Position numbers and translations under genes: made by a program
Assembly: GCA_003427395.1 (NCBI GenBank)
Contig: BFEA01000155.1
Span: 342,203-379,593 of the forward strand
Direction of reading: 5' to 3'
Source of the DNA: Chara braunii
Taxonomy: Eukaryota; Streptophyta; Charophyceae; Charales; Characeae
DNA: 37,391 nucleotides
Part shown: piece by piece, positions 8,817 through 18,316 of the stretch
Position numbering within the stretch: position 1 is the stretch's first letter
Layout of the letters: each line of letters begins with the position of its first letter
Notes under the pieces: generated by a model
Told to the model about the DNA's origin: nothing
Databases searched by the model: none
What the model saw: the letters and a program-made list of their open reading frames with translations, nothing else

Positions 8817-8820
<4 letters not shown>
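8150..8820. repeat. Diverged tandem array of about 110-bp units, split by a MITE
   Basis: Units share CCATGTAGTA(T/C)CACCTGCCA, (C)CATGGTGTGCTC and TTGTGGGAACC. One unit ends at 8366, and another resumes at 8716 and ends at about 8817 with the same TTGTGGGAACC. The MITE at 8367-8705 lies precisely at a unit boundary. Confidence 0.6.
8367..8705. mobile_element. MULE-like MITE with GTTCG-word arms, copy A
   Basis: It begins TGTGTAGCATCG and ends as the inverse of TGTGTAGCACAC. The perfect terminal match is CTGTGTAGCA if the flanking C/G is counted. Flanks 8357-8366 (TGTGGGAACC) and 8706-8715 (GGTGGGAACC) make a 10-bp target duplication with one mismatch, the size used by Mutator-like transposases. 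Internally: a GAACG/GTTCG-word arm (8376-8455), an A run, an AT-rich core (8485-8600), an A/T run and a second GTTCG-word arm (8622-8694). No coding capacity. Confidence 0.75.

Positions 8821-8855
<35 letters not shown>
8820..8855. repeat. (GT)n microsatellite
   Basis: Near-perfect GT dinucleotide run of about 16 units. Confidence 0.95.
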
Positions 8856-9074
8856 GTTATATTCACTATAGGGTCTCAGTTCACTACTCTAGAAACATGT
8901 CATTTCTTGAGCGCGACACCGATCCACTTACTCTAGACGCCAGGTCTGGAATTCGAGTTTTTGAGTTGTCAGTCTACACTCACGAAAATTACGAGAATCC
9001 ACCGTCACTCCACTACCTCATGAAATGCACCCACGGAAATCCTAGTCTTAAGTTGTCAGAACCTCCGCTCTCGT

Positions 9075-9131
9075 GTCCTTTAGGACATCTGTTAAAATTA
9101 GAAAGATACAAAAAGATTAGCATGGCCCCTG
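9075..9131 (+). pseudogene. U6 snRNA 5' two-thirds, pseudogene/chimera
   Basis: The stretch starts GTCCTTTAGGACATCTG (U6 5' stem-loop) and continues AAAATTAGAAAGATACA and GATTAGCATGGCCCCTG. It follows spliceosomal U6 RNA base by base up to the end of the AGC-triad/catalytic segment. The ACAGAGA box has become ACAAAAA (two G-to-A changes), so a functional snRNA is unlikely. After 9131 the sequence leaves U6: the expected intramolecular stem-loop and 3' end are missing and a GGATCCACCGGGTGAGG sequence follows. No TATA box or upstream sequence element of a plant U6 promoter is visible. This fits a LINE-mobilised U6 chimera or a decayed U6 gene. Confidence 0.85.
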
Positions 9132-9189
9132 TGAAAGTGTGGCGGATCCACCGGGTGAGGTGCTCCACCTGGTATAAAGATGGAGATGG

Positions 9190-10910
9190 AGGATGAGGGT
9201 GGAGCAACATGGCACAACGTAGCCCCACCCAGACTCCAACGCATGTACTCCAAAACTGCACGAATGTAGAATGATCCAAGTACAGACTCTGGCTGGGGTA
9301 TACCCCGGCGGACTGACTAGACTGGACAGGACTGGCTGGTACCGACAGAGGTACCGGTCTGAACAAGCCTACCCCGAATACAACACAGGTTTGTGGGAAC
9401 AGGCGAAGAGGCTGGTCTCACAGGCCAACTAGAGGTCCGCTACACGATCCTCGGCCTGTGATGGATTGCCTAGATACAAGCACGCTTCCACCAAGAAGCG
9501 GAACTCTACCAAACAAAAGAAAACCTGAGTAATCTAGGATGCGGAGCAAGCTCCATGCTGAGTCCATGCGATGCAGCCTATGCTAGAAAATGTCACAAAA
9601 GCAGCAACGTCACAGCTAACAGCCTAAAACATTGGATTCGTGAAAACCAGAGAAACAGACCAAAACCAGAAAAATCCTATAGACGAAAAAACAAAAGCGA
9701 AACAAAATATTTTTTGAGAACTAATGGTCAAATTTGCCTCGTTTCCTGCGCCCCTCTATGCCCGAGCATAGTTCATCATCTCTCTGTTTTCCTGCTCGCC
9801 TTCTAGCTGCCAACACCAATATTACGGTTGTTCTTTCCAGTCAGCCCTTCCTGGCTTTCGTGACTTCGGCAGCTCTAGCGATCGACGTATCCGGAAGACG
9901 ACCGGCATGTACCGACTGCTACGTGGCCTAACTAGCCTTCCGCCCTTGTAGCCAAAGTCCGACGAACGATTCGCACGCAGTTTGGCAGCGGGCCTTCCCA
10001 TGCGTATCGCAACGCCTGTAGTCCGCGACCCATACTCAGCGGCCCTAGTCAGGCCCAGGCCTTGGCGAACAGGAAGGCATAGACCCGACGCGGGGCCAGT
10101 AGTGCCAGCCCACTTGCAGGATTCTCATAGGAGGTTGCGTAGTCGGGGCAGCCCTGCTGCAAGCCTTCTTGGGCCGCTCTGATCAGGCAGCGCTGGCTAC
10201 CTCTCGGGCCCCCAAGGCAATAGTGGGGCCATAAAATTAGAAATAAAATTTTATGAGAAATGGATATAGAGAGAAGGAACTACCATGGTTCCTTCTGTCC
10301 CACCGAGTTGGGCCGACAGTTGACAAAAACCAAAGGGGATAGTCCCACGGGACCCTCGACCCCTTGGCTCCGTTCCTCGATGCTCCGCTTCCAGCCTCGA
10401 TCCCCGTATCTCTGTAGTAACAGTCCAATGTCGTAACGCATAGGGCTAGGCCTAAATATGAGACCAGCCTGTGCGAGACTCTATGTAACCCGGTGCTGCA
10501 TAATGCGCACGCTGCCTAAATGCTCATGGGCCACAACTCAGCCTGTATCTATTCTCGTGGTCGTTATACGTCCACGCCTGCTAGCTTAACCTACAGCGTG
10601 CCCACTACACACGCGGTACCACATACCAAGGCCTATCGCTTGGTCACCTGTGCGTGCACACGTCGAGGTCCAATGTGCCAAAGGAAAGACAAAACCCTTT
10701 TAATCCTAGTCTAATCAATAGTAAAAATTGAGTCGGCGACCAACGCCATTTTTTTCAATCATAAAAAAAACAGAGAGATCACACGCGCCTTCAGTCTACG
10801 CGTCCACACACTCTCTACTTTAGTCAACCGTTCAATCAACATAAACCACAGACGCAGCCGCGCCTTTCGAGGTATACTTAAATTCTTAGACCAACTTATT
10901 TTCTTGTCAT
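9190..10910. other. No gene recognised
   Basis: Mixed GC-rich and AT-rich DNA with only short shadow ORFs. A perfect small hairpin lies near 10275-10297 (GAAGGAAC around TACCATG). I see nothing codon-like or repeated enough to annotate. Confidence 0.35.
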
Positions 10911-10958
10911 TTGCAAAAAAACAGGGCGGATACCCTTGTAAGGGTATTCACACCGACA
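10905..10958. repeat. Palindromic box, copy 1 (ATACCCTT-GT-AAGGGTAT)
   Basis: Perfect 8-bp stem with a GT centre at 10930-10947. Preceded by TTTGCAAAAAAACAGGGCGG and followed by CCGACA, both partly shared with copies at 30808 and 34350. It ends just before the ATG at 10959. Confidence 0.7.
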
Positions 10959-11817
10959 ATGGGGAAGTGCGCATTTGAAGCAAGCAATATCACAATTCGT
11001 AGTGGCAGCCGAACGATAGAGAAGGTCTCGACATCTTCAAGTCAGAGCCAACAGGACAAGTTCAAACTTCGTCAAAGCATGCAATCCGTTCTTTGGAAGC
11101 CAGATTTCGGCTTACTTGTCGGGGTGCGGACGAGAGGCGTGATAAGGTCGGCAACAGTGAAGGTTATGTTCGTAATCGAAAAGCGGGAGGATCTTCAAAA
11201 TTCAAGGTTGATGATGATGTACTTTTCATCGCAGCCTTGAAAACCAACGTACAAGGTTTGTCGTATTATGCCCAACCCCACAACATTGAATGGTGGAATA
11301 AGTTCAGAGCAACGCAGGAAATACTCGACCTTGAGGAGAGCCTTTCACGTGACCCTCTATCGTAACTAATGTCAACAAAGCATGTGAAAAAGTTTTACCA
11401 ACCGCTGATGGTTTTGATCAATGTTGGGATGATTTTTTCCCTCCTGAGAGACTCGTCTACATCGACGCACGCAAGAGCAGACAGTTTCGAGAGAGCAGAG
11501 ACGGAAAGTACAACGATCTGGAGGTCAACACTTTCATCTCATTACGAGTTTGTCCGGGGCAGCAAGAGAGAGACAAACCTTACCACATTGGCAAGTTTGT
11601 CGAGATGCTAGCAGATAAACGATTCAAAGTCGCGTGGTTTGCACAACGTGAGAATGAAGAGGGTTACTATCCTTAGTTCAAGAGATATCCTCAAGGAAAA
11701 ACTACGAGAGAGTCTTCTGAGAACGTGTACGACTGGAGCTGCGGCGTTCTTTGTTACAACTTCCAACTGAAGACTGACACGACTTTTTTTTCGCAGACCA
11801 GACAAAAAATATCTTAG
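10959..11817 (+). pseudogene. Broken CDS of unknown function, probably transposon-derived
   Basis: Start at ATG 10959 (MGKCAFEASNITIRSGSRT), then a Ser/Gln-rich stretch. A frameshift near 11095-11110 leads to KAGGSSKFKVDDDVLFIAAL. A second near 11350 leads to a frame with LVYIDARKSRQFRESRDGKY, TFISLRVCPG, KPYHIGKFVEMLADKRFKVA, WFAQRENEEGYYP, a TAG (11674-11676), and further coding-like residues to a TAG at 11815-11817. About 285 codons in all. The PYHIGKFVEM...FKVAWF piece loosely recalls BAH-type or chromatin-reader strands, but I do not claim that domain. The consistent polarity and amino-acid texture across three frames argue for a genuine ancient CDS rather than chance ORFs. Its start is 12 bases after the recurring palindromic box, so that box may be its promoter-proximal or terminal element. 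Confidence 0.5.
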
Positions 11818-12349
11818 ATGTTAAATTCAATGGCAACGAAGGATGTTGATTAGGAGAATTTAGTCGTTAGTGGTTATTAAATCCTAGTGAGTTTTGTACA
11901 TCAGTAGGTCGTAGTTCGCGTGACCTCGTTTAACCAGGCATGTGTGGCCAACCTTTCTTGTTTTGACGATTTTTTTCAATGTATTTTTAGTACTTTTACT
12001 TTTCGATATTGAGAATTTAAAAATTGACTAAACATTTGCGGTTTGAGTTTCAACTATCCGAAACATTAACAACTCCAATTATTTTTCTTTTAGGTTTTTT
12101 TAAACCAAAATTTTGTTCGTCATTTTTTTATTAACTTCACTCCGTTTTGTTTTTTCAATGCAATTCTCTTATCAAAGGGTGCGAAATGGGCAACTTGTTA
12201 ATGAAACTTGTTTTTCATTTTCTCGTTGGAGTCTATTTTTGGACAATTCGCTCTGTCATTCAAAATTTGATCAAAACATTTTTAACATGAACGACGGTCA
12301 ATGCGGGTATGTAAGTGGGTTGTAGTTCTACAACGAAGAAGGAAGTTAA
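11818..12349. other. AT-rich, no gene
   Basis: AT-rich DNA leading into the degenerate tandem repeat. No coding texture. Confidence 0.35.
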
Positions 12350-13760
12350 ATACGGCAAGCGTGACACGAGAAGTACTCCGTAAATTAATATTTAATTTTT
12401 CATCGCATTTTCTTTCTTCAGGCTTTTGCATGAAAACACTGACCGTTTTCTTAACGCTCACATGGTCGTCAACTTACGTATTGTTTGACCAAGCATATGT
12501 TTCGTTATTTTCAAACAATTTCTTATAGTACTACATGTTAAAGGGTCACCAGTTGTTTAGTTTATGAAATCATATCTCTTGTTTTTTGAACTGTTTTCTT
12601 AAGGACTTTAAGGACTTCACAAATATTTTATTATCCGTTGTGGGCATTTAACAAGGAACACAAATCATTTGACAAGCAACAATTTCCCAGGTTGTCAAAT
12701 CAATTTCTGTTGGAATTCTATTTTTTTTCAATTATCATAAATTTGAATTTAAAGGTTTTTAATATCATATTCCAATTTTTAAAATATTTAATAAGGTCTA
12801 ACTTGTTCAATTGGAGTTGCTCGAAGGGTACGGAAAATTCCTCGTCATGTTTAAGGGGTTGTAGTCCTAAAACGAAAAAAGAAGCTTATTACATCAAACG
12901 TGACACGAGAAGTGTCCCGGAAAGTGTTTTCCAGTTTTCTTTTATTTATGGGAAAACTGTGATCGTTTTCCGAACGCTTATTATACCCTTAGCTTAGCTG
13001 TTGATTAACAAATCATGTGTCTTTACGCTTTCGAACCAACTTTTATTTTTTCATGTTATAGAGCTATAAGTTTATCAGTTTATGAGAACAAAATTTTCAA
13101 TGTTGTGTTATGCATTTTTAGGGTTGTAAACACTTTACAGATTACCTACTAAAATTTCCGGTACTTTTGTTTTTTTTTGCGTTTAGGCGAAAACATGTGT
13201 TGTCACTTGTACGTACCCTCGTACGAGTACGGATTCGTACTCTTGTACTCGTACGCTAGGGGCCCCGTACGAGTTTTTTTTTTTTTTTTTTTTTAATCTG
13301 GTAGTGTTTTTNAATTCTAATGAGAATCTGAAGATGATGCTCGACCAAATGTTGCTTGTTTTGTGTTGTTGCATCACATATATTTTTTCGGATTTTTTTG
13401 ATGATTTTTTTTTTTTTTTTTTTTTACTGGGGCGTACAAGACGTACAGGTTTCCGTACAGGTTCCCGTACAGATCCCGTACAGACATTATCTTTACGTGT
13501 CGTACGGAAAGGCCCCGTACGTGTACTCTATGCAACATAGGCGAAAACAGTGATAATTTTTCAAACGCCTATTGTGCCCTAAGCTTAGGTGTTGATTAAT
13601 AAATCATTTGTCTTTACGTTGTCGAACCAACTTTTATTTTTTAAGTTACAGGGCTATAAGTCGTTCAGTTTATGAGATCAGATTTTTCAATGTTATATTA
13701 TGCATTTATAGGGCTATAAACACTGGACAGATTACCGACTAAAATTCATATGTCACTCGT
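12350..13760. repeat. Three diverged tandem units, the third separated by a MITE
   Basis: GAAAACACTGACCGTTTTC (about 12430), GAAAACTGTGATCGTTTTC (about 12953) and GAAAACAGTGATAATTTTTC (about 13543) head corresponding units. The last two share about 210 bp, including TTGATTAA(C/T)AAATCAT, CGAACCAACTTTTATTTTT, CTATAAGT, CAGTTTATGAGA and ACAGATTACC(T/G)ACTAAAATT. CGTGACACGAGAAGT also occurs twice (12359 and 12899). No protein frame is conserved, so this is a non-coding repeat. Confidence 0.65.
13196..13539. mobile_element. MULE-like MITE with GTACG-word arms, copy B
   Basis: Bounded by a perfect 10-bp direct duplication, GGCGAAAACA (13186-13195 and 13540-13549). Ends TGTGTTG.../...CAACATA match with one mismatch over seven bases. 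The arms (13205-13272 and 13433-13529) are almost entirely GTACG/CGTAC words. The core (about 13318-13410) matches copies A and C: GTTGCTTG...CACATATATTTTTTC. T/A runs flank the core and there is one N (13312). Confidence 0.75.
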
Positions 13761-13905
13761 TCATTTTTCAATACTCGTTTTAGGCCTGTAATTCCAAATG
13801 GATAGCAATTGAATTTCAATAGAATTCCAAGGGTCAATTCAAATTCTAGCGAAATTCTGTTCTTTTTGTTTTTTTTCTTGAAATTTCTGTTATAGGCTTA
13901 TAACC
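13761..13905. other. Short AT-rich spacer
   Basis: Between the tandem unit and MITE copy C. It includes TATAGGCTTATAA, part of the target of copy C. Confidence 0.3.
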
Positions 13906-14276
13906 TGCGTAGAATGGCGAACGTGTTCGCGCGTTCGCACGAACAACTCATGAACATGTTCGGGCGAACATAATTTTTTTTTTGAAAAAAAAAATAAAAG
14001 AATTAGTTTTTGATTGTTAACTCATGATTAGCTACGAATTTAAGCATGAATCTAAGGCAAACGTTGCTTGTAATATTATTTTACATAACATATATTTTTT
14101 TCAGATTTTTCTGAGAATTTATTTTTTTAATATTTGTTTATGTTCGCGTTCGGAGGGTTTTTGGAGCTTGTTCGTGTTCGAGGGAACATGTTCGCGTTCG
14201 GAGGGTTTTTGGAGCTTGTTCGTGTTCGGGGGAACATGTTCGCGCTCTCCTCTGAACGCAAACACAGTGCTACGTA
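13906..14276. mobile_element. MULE-like MITE with GTTCG-word arms, copy C
   Basis: Starts TGCGTAGAATGG, ends as the inverse of TACGTAGCACTG. Flanks GCTTATAACC (13896-13905) and GCCTATAACG (14277-14286) agree at 8 of 10 positions, again a 10-bp target duplication. The arms carry GAACATGTTCG(C/G) words (13918-13970 and 14142-14262), and the right arm holds a 58-bp direct duplication (GTTCGGAGGGTTTTTGGAGC twice). The AT-rich core carries GTTGCTTGTAATATTATTTT. Confidence 0.7.
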
Positions 14277-14286
14277 GCCTATAACG

Positions 14287-14685
14287 TCATATTTGGATTT
14301 CTTTCAATTTTCGTTACGGTTGAATTTACTTCATCGCAGCTAGTCGACTTTTGGAGATTTGATATTAGTTCCCAATGATAATTTTTGCTTTGCTCTGGAT
14401 CTCGCAATTTTACTACCTTCGTTTTCAGCTTTTCAAACTTCTATTTCCTTATTATTATAAGTGCAAAGAACGGGGATTATCAATCCGTCTGTTTGGTTTA
14501 CAAGGTTTTTGGATAGTTTTTACATCCTTAGATTTGGTTCCGAAAAAAACTGTACTATTTGCATACAAAAAACTGCATTTCCTGTACACTACTAAGTGGT
14601 CGTTTCGACATACGCTAAAATCTTCATAAATTGGAGACCTTTTCGTCAACCGTGACTAGGAGTCGCATGTTCTCTTCGAAAATGG
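14287..14685. other. AT-rich, no gene
   Basis: Flank of the LINE 3' end. No repeat or coding signal recognised. Confidence 0.35.
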
Positions 14686-14694
14686 TTTTTTTTT

Positions 14695-15257
14695 TCAACT
14701 GTGTGGTCGAGCTTGAATATGTACTAATTCCAGTTTTTCACAAAAGTCTAGCAGCACTCTGACGTCTCCTCTATTAGCTGACGGGGATCCGACGCGCAGT
14801 GCTTCATCCAGGGACACGTTCCAGTCCCCTGCCACTACTAGCCTTTCCGTTCTTGGTACGTGCAACATTAATCTTTTGAAAAAATTGGCACGCTCACCCG
14901 CTCCATTTGGCACGTACACCGTCATAAAGCACCATTCCTCGTTGGCAATCTCCACCTTCATCCATGCCCACCTCCCCCCCACATATCTGCTTCCGCGTCC
15001 ACCATCGTTACGTTAAGGTCCCGATGCAGTAGAATCCCTACACCCCCTCTCGTGTCTTGTGCTGGTGCCCAGACCTGAGGTCCCTCCCACCAATGGGCAA
15101 ACTCCCTCAGCTTATCTTCATTCAACTTGGTTTCCTGTAGCAGCACGCAGTTCGCCCTCCAATTGTGCAGCCAACTCTTCAGTCTTCTCCTCTTCATCCT
15201 GCCACTTGTGTCTCCTAGTCCACACACGTCCCAACTAACCATTCTGATCTGATCCAT
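14695..15257 (-). pseudogene. LINE ORF2 N-terminus: APE-type endonuclease, truncated and frameshifted
   Basis: ATG at 15255-15257 lies 23 bases inside the end of ORF1, a typical LINE ORF1/ORF2 overlap. Endonuclease/exonuclease/phosphatase motifs are in order: SWDVCGLGDT (an Asp sits where the family has catalytic Asn), VLLQETKLNED (metal-binding Glu kept), GGVGILLHRDL, then after a frameshift at about 14985-15000 VGGRWAWMKVEI, CFMTVYVPNGAGER and LVVAGDWNVSLDE (Asp and Asn kept). The C-terminal SxD and SDH motifs and the RT are missing. The stop codon TGA at 14695-14697 borrows its A from the poly(A) tract. The protein would have nicked target DNA for target-primed reverse transcription. Confidence 0.8.
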
Positions 15258-17890
15258 TGGCCTGGGTATTGCCCGCCTGAGATTGGATGCGGGATGGTGT
15301 CTTCGCAGACCCTGATTGTTGTTGGCTGGTACTGTTCATGCCTGAGGTGATCTTCGATCGGTACTCGCGGGAACTACCTCTGGAAGAGTTGCTCTTTGAT
15401 GACGAGGATCGTCATTCCTCTGTGAGACCGTTCCGCAGGAACTCGAAGTGCAGGTTCTCCTTTGCCAGGAGGTTCTCATTTATGTTAATCGGTGACAATG
15501 CTGAAATTCCTGGAACAATCCTGATTCGTTTGAGCTCTTGCTGGTTACGTCCTTTGACTAGCTCCATGTGGTACCACCTGACCCCTCCTTGAATCAGTGA
15601 CTCTCTGAACTCTGGCTGAATTCTGGCGTCGAGGAGGGGAAAGTAAAATTTGCAGTATCCCTGCACCGTTTCGCAGAGGATGCTTGACATTGTAGAGTGT
15701 GGAATTAATCTCACCGGCACATGGAGTCCATACAACTTCCGAGTTTCCTCCAGGATCTTCGCTGGCGTAGGAGAAGCTTCGACTGAGACAGACGAAATTA
15801 TCGGTTGGCCCTCTCCGTCTGCTATAGCTAGGAAGCAGACACCATCCTCCGTGTAGGTGCACAACAGAGGCACGAGGCACCTCTGCACCGTTTCTATTTG
15901 GTTCCGTTCCACCGTCGTTGTTCTCTTACTTTTGTCCACTCTCCCTCCTGTTTTCTCCTCCTGTCTACAACCCGATCCCGCCGAGCTTTCCATTGATGAT
16001 TCTGGGTTACCTGAGTTTCCCACTTCCTCCTCTTCGCATTCACTCCCCCATCTAACTCTCGAGCGTGACGTGACAGGTGTTTTTGATAAGTCACCCCAAA
16101 TTCCCAGTTCCTCTTCCGCCTGTTCCGTTGTTCTGTGTCCCGTCGCTAGCACTTCCTCTTCTCTTACTGTCGTCATCTGGTCCGGGTGTCCTTGATGTCA
16201 CGACCGCGCAAAGCTACCCCTGTCTCTCCTTCCATCCTCCCTCCATGTGTTCCACCTTGTGCTACTGTTTTGTTGCCGTCTTCTGAACAGACCACCGTTC
16301 CCCTCTCCGGTGAGAAGGTCCGTCTGGGGTGGGCCTATGCACGGTGCAGGTGAGGCCAGACCTCTCCAATCATAGTTAGATATTGGGTATCTTGGTTGTG
16401 GGTGTTCGATGTGCAGAGGTTGTGCTGCATGAGCCTGGTTCCCCTGTTGAAGATAGTAGCTTTCTTCGCCCGCCGCCAGGTGTCCTTCTTCCCTCCAGTA
16501 CTGCTCATGCGGACGATGTCCCTGCCAGATTGATGGCCCAAACGAACTAGGATATCCTCCCACCATGCGCCCCTTCTCCTGGTAGGTAGTGTTCGGACCT
16601 CCTGACACCCATTCCTCCCTCGCCTCCCACGGATGCGTAGGTGGTGGGATTGTCTCCCTTGCTTGGTGGCTTTCTCCTGTTGGATTCCTTAGCCACCCTT
16701 GGTGGCTTCTCTGACTCCCCTCTCCTTGGTGACCATAATCCCTTGTCCCGTTCCTTATATCAGACCAAGCCTGACCGCCATGGGATGTATGAATCGAGAG
16801 GCAAGGGGGACCGAATCTTCTCCCTGTGTCTGCCCACTCTCCACCTTGAGGACGGGAATTTTGCGCTTCCCCCCCCCAACTCGGCTGGGCACGCGATCCC
16901 TGTTGTCGTGAGTATACCGAGTCTTGTCGCTGTGCTTGTCCCTGCGCCGGTTGCTGGATCGATGGATGAGCTGAAGGTTGAGCTTGCAGATTTCTCCTCC
17001 TGTTGTCAGAGGCCCCTATGTCCTCCTTGCCTTTCTCCGTTAGCCCCACGGCCTTCATCTCTCTGCCGGGGGCAGTTGTCCTCTGTATGAAAATACCACT
17101 TGTAGCGTCTACACCAGTCGGTGTATGGAGACACCACTTCTACCTTCCAGCGCTGGCCCTTTGGGGATTGAATAATTAATTCTTCATCAATTCAATATCG
17201 TGCTTCCGGCGGCATTTCAAATTTGACATTCATTAGTTTTGGTCTGTCCTTGTCATACTCCGGCGTGTGCATCTCGATTATGTTTCCAAACATGCCTCTC
17301 ACCGCTTCTCCCAGGTAATAGTAGGTGTCCAGAGGCACTCAGAGTGCCATGATCCAAAATTTTGTCTCGGCTTCCTAAATACGAACATCCTGGAGCTCCT
17401 GTTTGGACAGACAAGGCTTGAACGAAACCAGATATTCTTCCTTCCCCAGCTTAATTCTCAATTCTCCTTGTTGCAGCAGCCACTCGACAATCTCTTTAGC
17501 CTTCGCAACGTAAGACGCCATATTTGGCCCTTCGAACTTCACGCGACCCCTCCTTGTGTCCGGATGAAATAACCGCTTTGTCGTCCATCCATCCTCGTAT
17601 GCCCTGATGAGATCTTCCTTGACTTATCGGGCCAGATTTCGTGCTGCTCCTTGGAAAATAACTACAACGGATCGTTCCTTCAACCACTTTTCCTTCACCT
17701 CTTTTACCGCCTCATTGACTACAAACCTCTTGCTTTCTCCATCCTCCACGACCTCACCCAGTTGAATCCCCTCCGGACATACCCCCTCATCGTAGCACCT
17801 CCTCACCGAGTCTCTCACTCTGTCTAGATTTTCTTCTTGCGTGAGTGGGTTTGGATGTTGAGATACTGCCTCCCTCCCGTGCGTCGCCAT
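15235..17890 (-). pseudogene. LINE ORF1 (DUF4283-like, CCHC zinc knuckle, Q-rich and C-terminal domains), broken
   Basis: ORF1 of plant L1 elements is an RNA-binding protein. From ATG 17890 one frame runs to about 17075 through stops at 17624, 17375, 17339 and 17192. It shows KEKWLKERSVVVIFQGAARN and a DUF4283-like end (VPLDTYYYLGEAVRGMFGNI, then KGQRWKVEVVSPYTDW). A zinc knuckle follows (17072-17113), C-x2-Y-x4-H-x4-C, with the second Cys replaced by Tyr (17102-17104, TAC). A one-base slip in a C run at about 17068-17074 shifts into a Gln/Gly-rich segment (to 16198, TGA). The same frame continues into an acidic part and an unrecognised folded-looking domain (ERNQIETVQRCLVPLL ... GYCKFYFPLLDA ... 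WYHMELVKGR), past a TGA at 15412, to a Ser-rich tail ending at 15235. Confidence 0.7.
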
Positions 17891-18224
17891 TGTTCCTGTA
17901 CATCACCTCTTACGGTCTTGAGGCGGATTCCCAACGGATTTCCGACTCCCCTCCGCGTATTGCAATTGCAACGTGTAAGTGAACGAGGTGGTTTTCCAGA
18001 AATTCCTTTCTCCCCTCCAGCCGCGATGGTTTTGCTTGTCTTGGTTGTAGCTCTCGGTCCTCACTCCCCTACTCCATAGTAGCCCCTGAGTATCAGCCTT
18101 CTGCGTCCCTACAATCTCCCCCCTCCTTCTGGTGTTTAACTTTGAGCATCCACCGTGGTCCGTGGTCCGAGCGAGATCGCTTATGCGCTTACTTCCATAG
18201 TTGTCAGGATCCGACCTTTTTCCC

Positions 18225-18316
18225 CTTGCCTTCTACCTTCGTTTCGCCCCTTCCGTTTTCACTTGTTCCTCTTGCCTTCTGCCCTCGTTTCGCCCCTTCC
18301 GTTTTCCCTTGTTCTC
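18225..18316. repeat. 46-bp tandem duplication, pyrimidine-rich
   Basis: CTTGCCTTCT(A/G)CC(T/C)TCGTTTCGCCCC appears at 18225 and 18271 with an exact 46-base period over two copies. On the minus strand it is a purine-rich duplication upstream of the LINE ORF1 and could be part of its 5' leader. Confidence 0.75.

Larger units (their letters stand above)
14686..17892 (-). mobile_element. L1-type LINE, 3'-truncated with a 10-A tail; ORF1 plus half of the ORF2 endonuclease
   Basis: On the minus strand an ORF1 (ATG at 17890) is followed by an overlapping ORF2 (ATG at 15257). ORF2 stops in the middle of its endonuclease domain and directly abuts ten A's (complement of 14686-14695). The RT and everything downstream are absent. 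Plant L1 elements normally lose the 5' part, not the 3' part, so this end is odd. The upstream limit is not defined; a GC-rich leader with a 46-bp tandem duplication lies at 18225-18316. No target-site duplication of the sequence beyond the A tail (CCATTTTCGAAG on the minus strand) was found. Confidence 0.75.
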
